From Sulfurovum sp. (GTDB taxonomy: Bacteria > Campylobacterota > Campylobacteria > Campylobacterales > Sulfurovaceae), in NCBI GenBank assembly GCA_027066595.1, contig JAMONG010000238.1, forward strand, positions 1 to 7,338: a stretch of 7,338 bases of DNA, read 5' to 3'. The notes beneath the pieces were generated by a model that saw only the letters and a program-made list of their open reading frames with translations, did no database searches and was not told where the DNA came from. This document shows, piece after piece, positions 5,597 through 7,338 of the stretch; the stretch's first letter is position 1, and every line of letters starts with the position of its first letter. Position numbers and translations under genes: made by a program.

Positions 5597-7338
5597 ATGT
5601 ATTTTATCTTTGAGATAGCATTCTCTTCGTCTAAAAACTACATTGCAGAGCTTATCAGAGCGTATGCCATACAAGAACAGATAGAAGTAGACGTACTTCA
5701 AACTATAGATAAAATAATCATGACTTTTAATAAGGATGATGAAAAGTTAGAAACGTTTTTACTGGGCCTTGAAGAGGTGATACCTGCTTCGCTTTTTTTA
5801 GGTAAAGGTAAACATTATTTTTCTGATGATAAACCGACACTCATGCCTGTAAGTAAAACCAACCTACCCTTAAACCTTGCACCTTGTCCTACCTGTCAAA
5901 AAGAGATGTTTGATGTTAGTTCACGTAGGTATTACTACCCATTTACGTCATGTAACCATTGTGGGACACAACATCCATTTCTTACGAAGTACCCCTTTGA
6001 ACGGGCAAACACTACTATGAAGTTTTTAACGCCTTGTACAGACTGTGTAGAGGAGTCAAAAAAGAGTGCTTTACGTAAAGAGTATCCACTCATTTCATGT
6101 ATAGAGTGTGGTATAGCCATTCGTATGTTAGACAAAGAGAGTGAGCACTTGGCTCTAAATAAAGGTGATTTTAGAAAGCTTTTTGAAGTGAGTGGTAGAG
6201 CTGTAACAGCAGGCAAAACGGTACTTATGAAAACAGCACATGGGTACAGAAAGTTTTTTAACCCTAAAAGTGAAGAAGGAAGGAAAGAGCATGTGACTCT
6301 TTCTACACTTCTGATGGCAAGTGCAAGTGGTTTTAATGAGCACCTCATGATGGTAGAACAAGAGTTCAATGCCTTACTAAGCATAGAACGTCCACTGCTT
6401 AGAGTGGCTACCAAAAGTGATGAGATGAAGAGACTTTATGGCTCATCTGTTTTAGTGAAGTACCCTGATGATGGCATGACGATGCTTTTAGCTCGTGAAG
6501 TGATCTCTGTAGGTTTGGAGTACATCGCATACTTTGAGTGTGATGCCAATGAAAAGGCAGACTTTTTAGTAGACTTTGATATGCCTATTAGTGCACAAAA
6601 AGATACAAAAATATTTATAAACCAAGATACGAAACTTTTTGTATCGGGTGAACGTATTTTATATCCTACACAAATACAGGGCAATAAAAATAGAGTGACT
6701 ATTGCACATGATTTGGCTTGTGTAAAAGTAGAAGATAAAAATATTATAGATACATTAGAGGTGTTTGACTCGGTTGATACTCAAGAGATTTATGTTTTAG
6801 AAGGTGAAGACTTTGAGAGTGGACACTCTAATGAATATAGATTTGAACAGTATAAAGCTTCTATGATGTCAGTACTTGCAGAACACTATAAAGTAGGGCA
6901 AAAAGCTATCGGTGTGCATTTTGATGGGACATTAAACTTCCTTTACTACAATGGAAAACAAGTTATCAACGCTGTACCTGCCATACCTTTTGAGTCTGAT
7001 AATCTATGGGAGAAAATACGTACACTTAGAGAGGGCTCAGACAGACTTGTAGGGAATTATAAAAAGAAGTACCCAAAAGTATGGGAACGTCTTGATAATT
7101 TAGCTGGTGATATGGATATCTTTGAGGTTACTGCCATTACGCTGGGCTTGGAAGATGAGAGTTTTGAAGGTATCTCTGCAGAAGCACTTAGTTTCTTAGG
7201 TAAAGGTGGGCTTCAAATTGACACTAGAGTCAAAGACAACCGTTTTGATAACTATGCATTTTTAACGAGTATTATGTCTTATCAGTTAGGCGATGTTGAA
7301 AATAACTTCATGTGTTACAGCATCTATGCGTCTTTTGG
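5597..7338 (+). CDS. hydE: HydE, HypF-related hydrogenase maturation protein, 5' part
   Basis: First 580 residues of a protein related to HypF, the carbamoyltransferase that supplies the CN ligands of the active-site iron. The frame stays open to the window end, so the C-terminus is missing. The start ATG has AAGGA at 5586-5590. Two HypF-type zinc fingers are clear: C97, C100, C119, C122 with RRYYYPFTSCNHCG, then C147, C150, C168, C171. A region at about 185-330 resembles a decayed YrdC-like domain, with MKTAHGYRKF at 211-220. FDGT near 442-445 and FLGKGGLQIDTRV at 533-545 suggest part of the Kae1-like domain. The first 90 residues lack the acylphosphatase VQGVGFR motif of HypF. It fits the epsilonproteobacterial HydE that follows hydD; a true HypF is probably encoded elsewhere. 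It is separated from hydD by 279 bp and likely has its own promoter. Confidence 0.85.
   Translation, partial: MYFIFEIAFSSSKNYIAELIRAYAIQEQIEVDVLQTIDKIIMTFNKDDEKLETFLLGLEEVIPASLFLGKGKHYFSDDKPTLMPVSKTNLPLNLAPCPTCQKEMFDVSSRRYYYPFTSCNHCGTQHPFLTKYPFERANTTMKFLTPCTDCVEESKKSALRKEYPLISCIECGIAIRMLDKESEHLALNKGDFRKLFEVSGRAVTAGKTVLMKTAHGYRKFFNPKSEEGRKEHVTLSTLLMASASGFNEHLMMVEQEFNALLSIERPLLRVATKSDEMKRLYGSSVLVKYPDDGMTMLLAREVISVGLEYIAYFECDANEKADFLVDFDMPISAQKDTKIFINQDTKLFVSGERILYPTQIQGNKNRVTIAHDLACVKVEDKNIIDTLEVFDSVDTQEIYVLEGEDFESGHSNEYRFEQYKASMMSVLAEHYKVGQKAIGVHFDGTLNFLYYNGKQVINAVPAIPFESDNLWEKIRTLREGSDRLVGNYKKKYPKVWERLDNLAGDMDIFEVTAITLGLEDESFEGISAEALSFLGKGGLQIDTRVKDNRFDNYAFLTSIMSYQLGDVENNFMCYSIYASF

Noticed and set aside
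5935..6684. Minus-strand open frames opposite hydE
   Set aside because: The plus strand encodes a continuous HypF-like protein with eight zinc-finger Cys across this region; the minus frames are by-products.

Overview
The window is part of a [NiFe]-hydrogenase gene cluster, almost certainly from a Campylobacterota (epsilonproteobacterial) chemolithotroph. The gene order hydA-hydB-hydC-hydD-hydE and the protein sequences resemble those of Wolinella and Campylobacter. The fairly low GC content, roughly 40% by eye, together with a neighbouring group 2 hydrogenase, suggests a Sulfurovum- or Sulfurimonas-like relative. The genus is an inference.

Layout. Positions 2-661 hold the 3' end of a group 2 (HupL/HupV-like) hydrogenase large subunit, cut by the left edge. 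Positions 662-818 are an AT-rich intergenic region with a candidate promoter and several inverted repeats. From 819 to 4718 lie hydA (Tat-exported iron-sulphur small subunit), hydB (catalytic large subunit) and hydC (membrane cytochrome b), tightly packed with a 1-nt overlap and then a 10-nt gap. A perfect 11-bp hairpin spans the hydC stop codon. hydD (maturation protease family, TTG start) follows at 4745-5317. A 279-bp structured intergenic region (5318-5596) carries a terminator-like hairpin, a good candidate promoter and a 17-bp inverted repeat. hydE, a HypF-related gene, starts at 5597 and runs off the right edge.

How the genes work together. HydA and HydB should be folded in the cytoplasm and exported as a pair by the Tat system. 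They would be anchored by the C-terminal helix of HydA and pass electrons from H2 through HydC to the quinone pool. HydD and HydE would act in making the enzyme. The upstream group 2 enzyme has no visible export signal in the part seen and is probably cytoplasmic, for uptake or H2 sensing.

What stands out. The operon looks ordinary in layout but departs from the family at key positions. In HydA the second Cys of the proximal-cluster CxxC motif is Asn. HydD appears to lack two of the three conserved metal ligands of its protease family (Asp to Gly, His to Asn), while HydB still carries a C-terminal extension that needs cleavage. Both HydA and HydB have unusually long N-terminal extensions. These changes suggest a divergent or second-copy hydrogenase with altered electron transfer and maturation.
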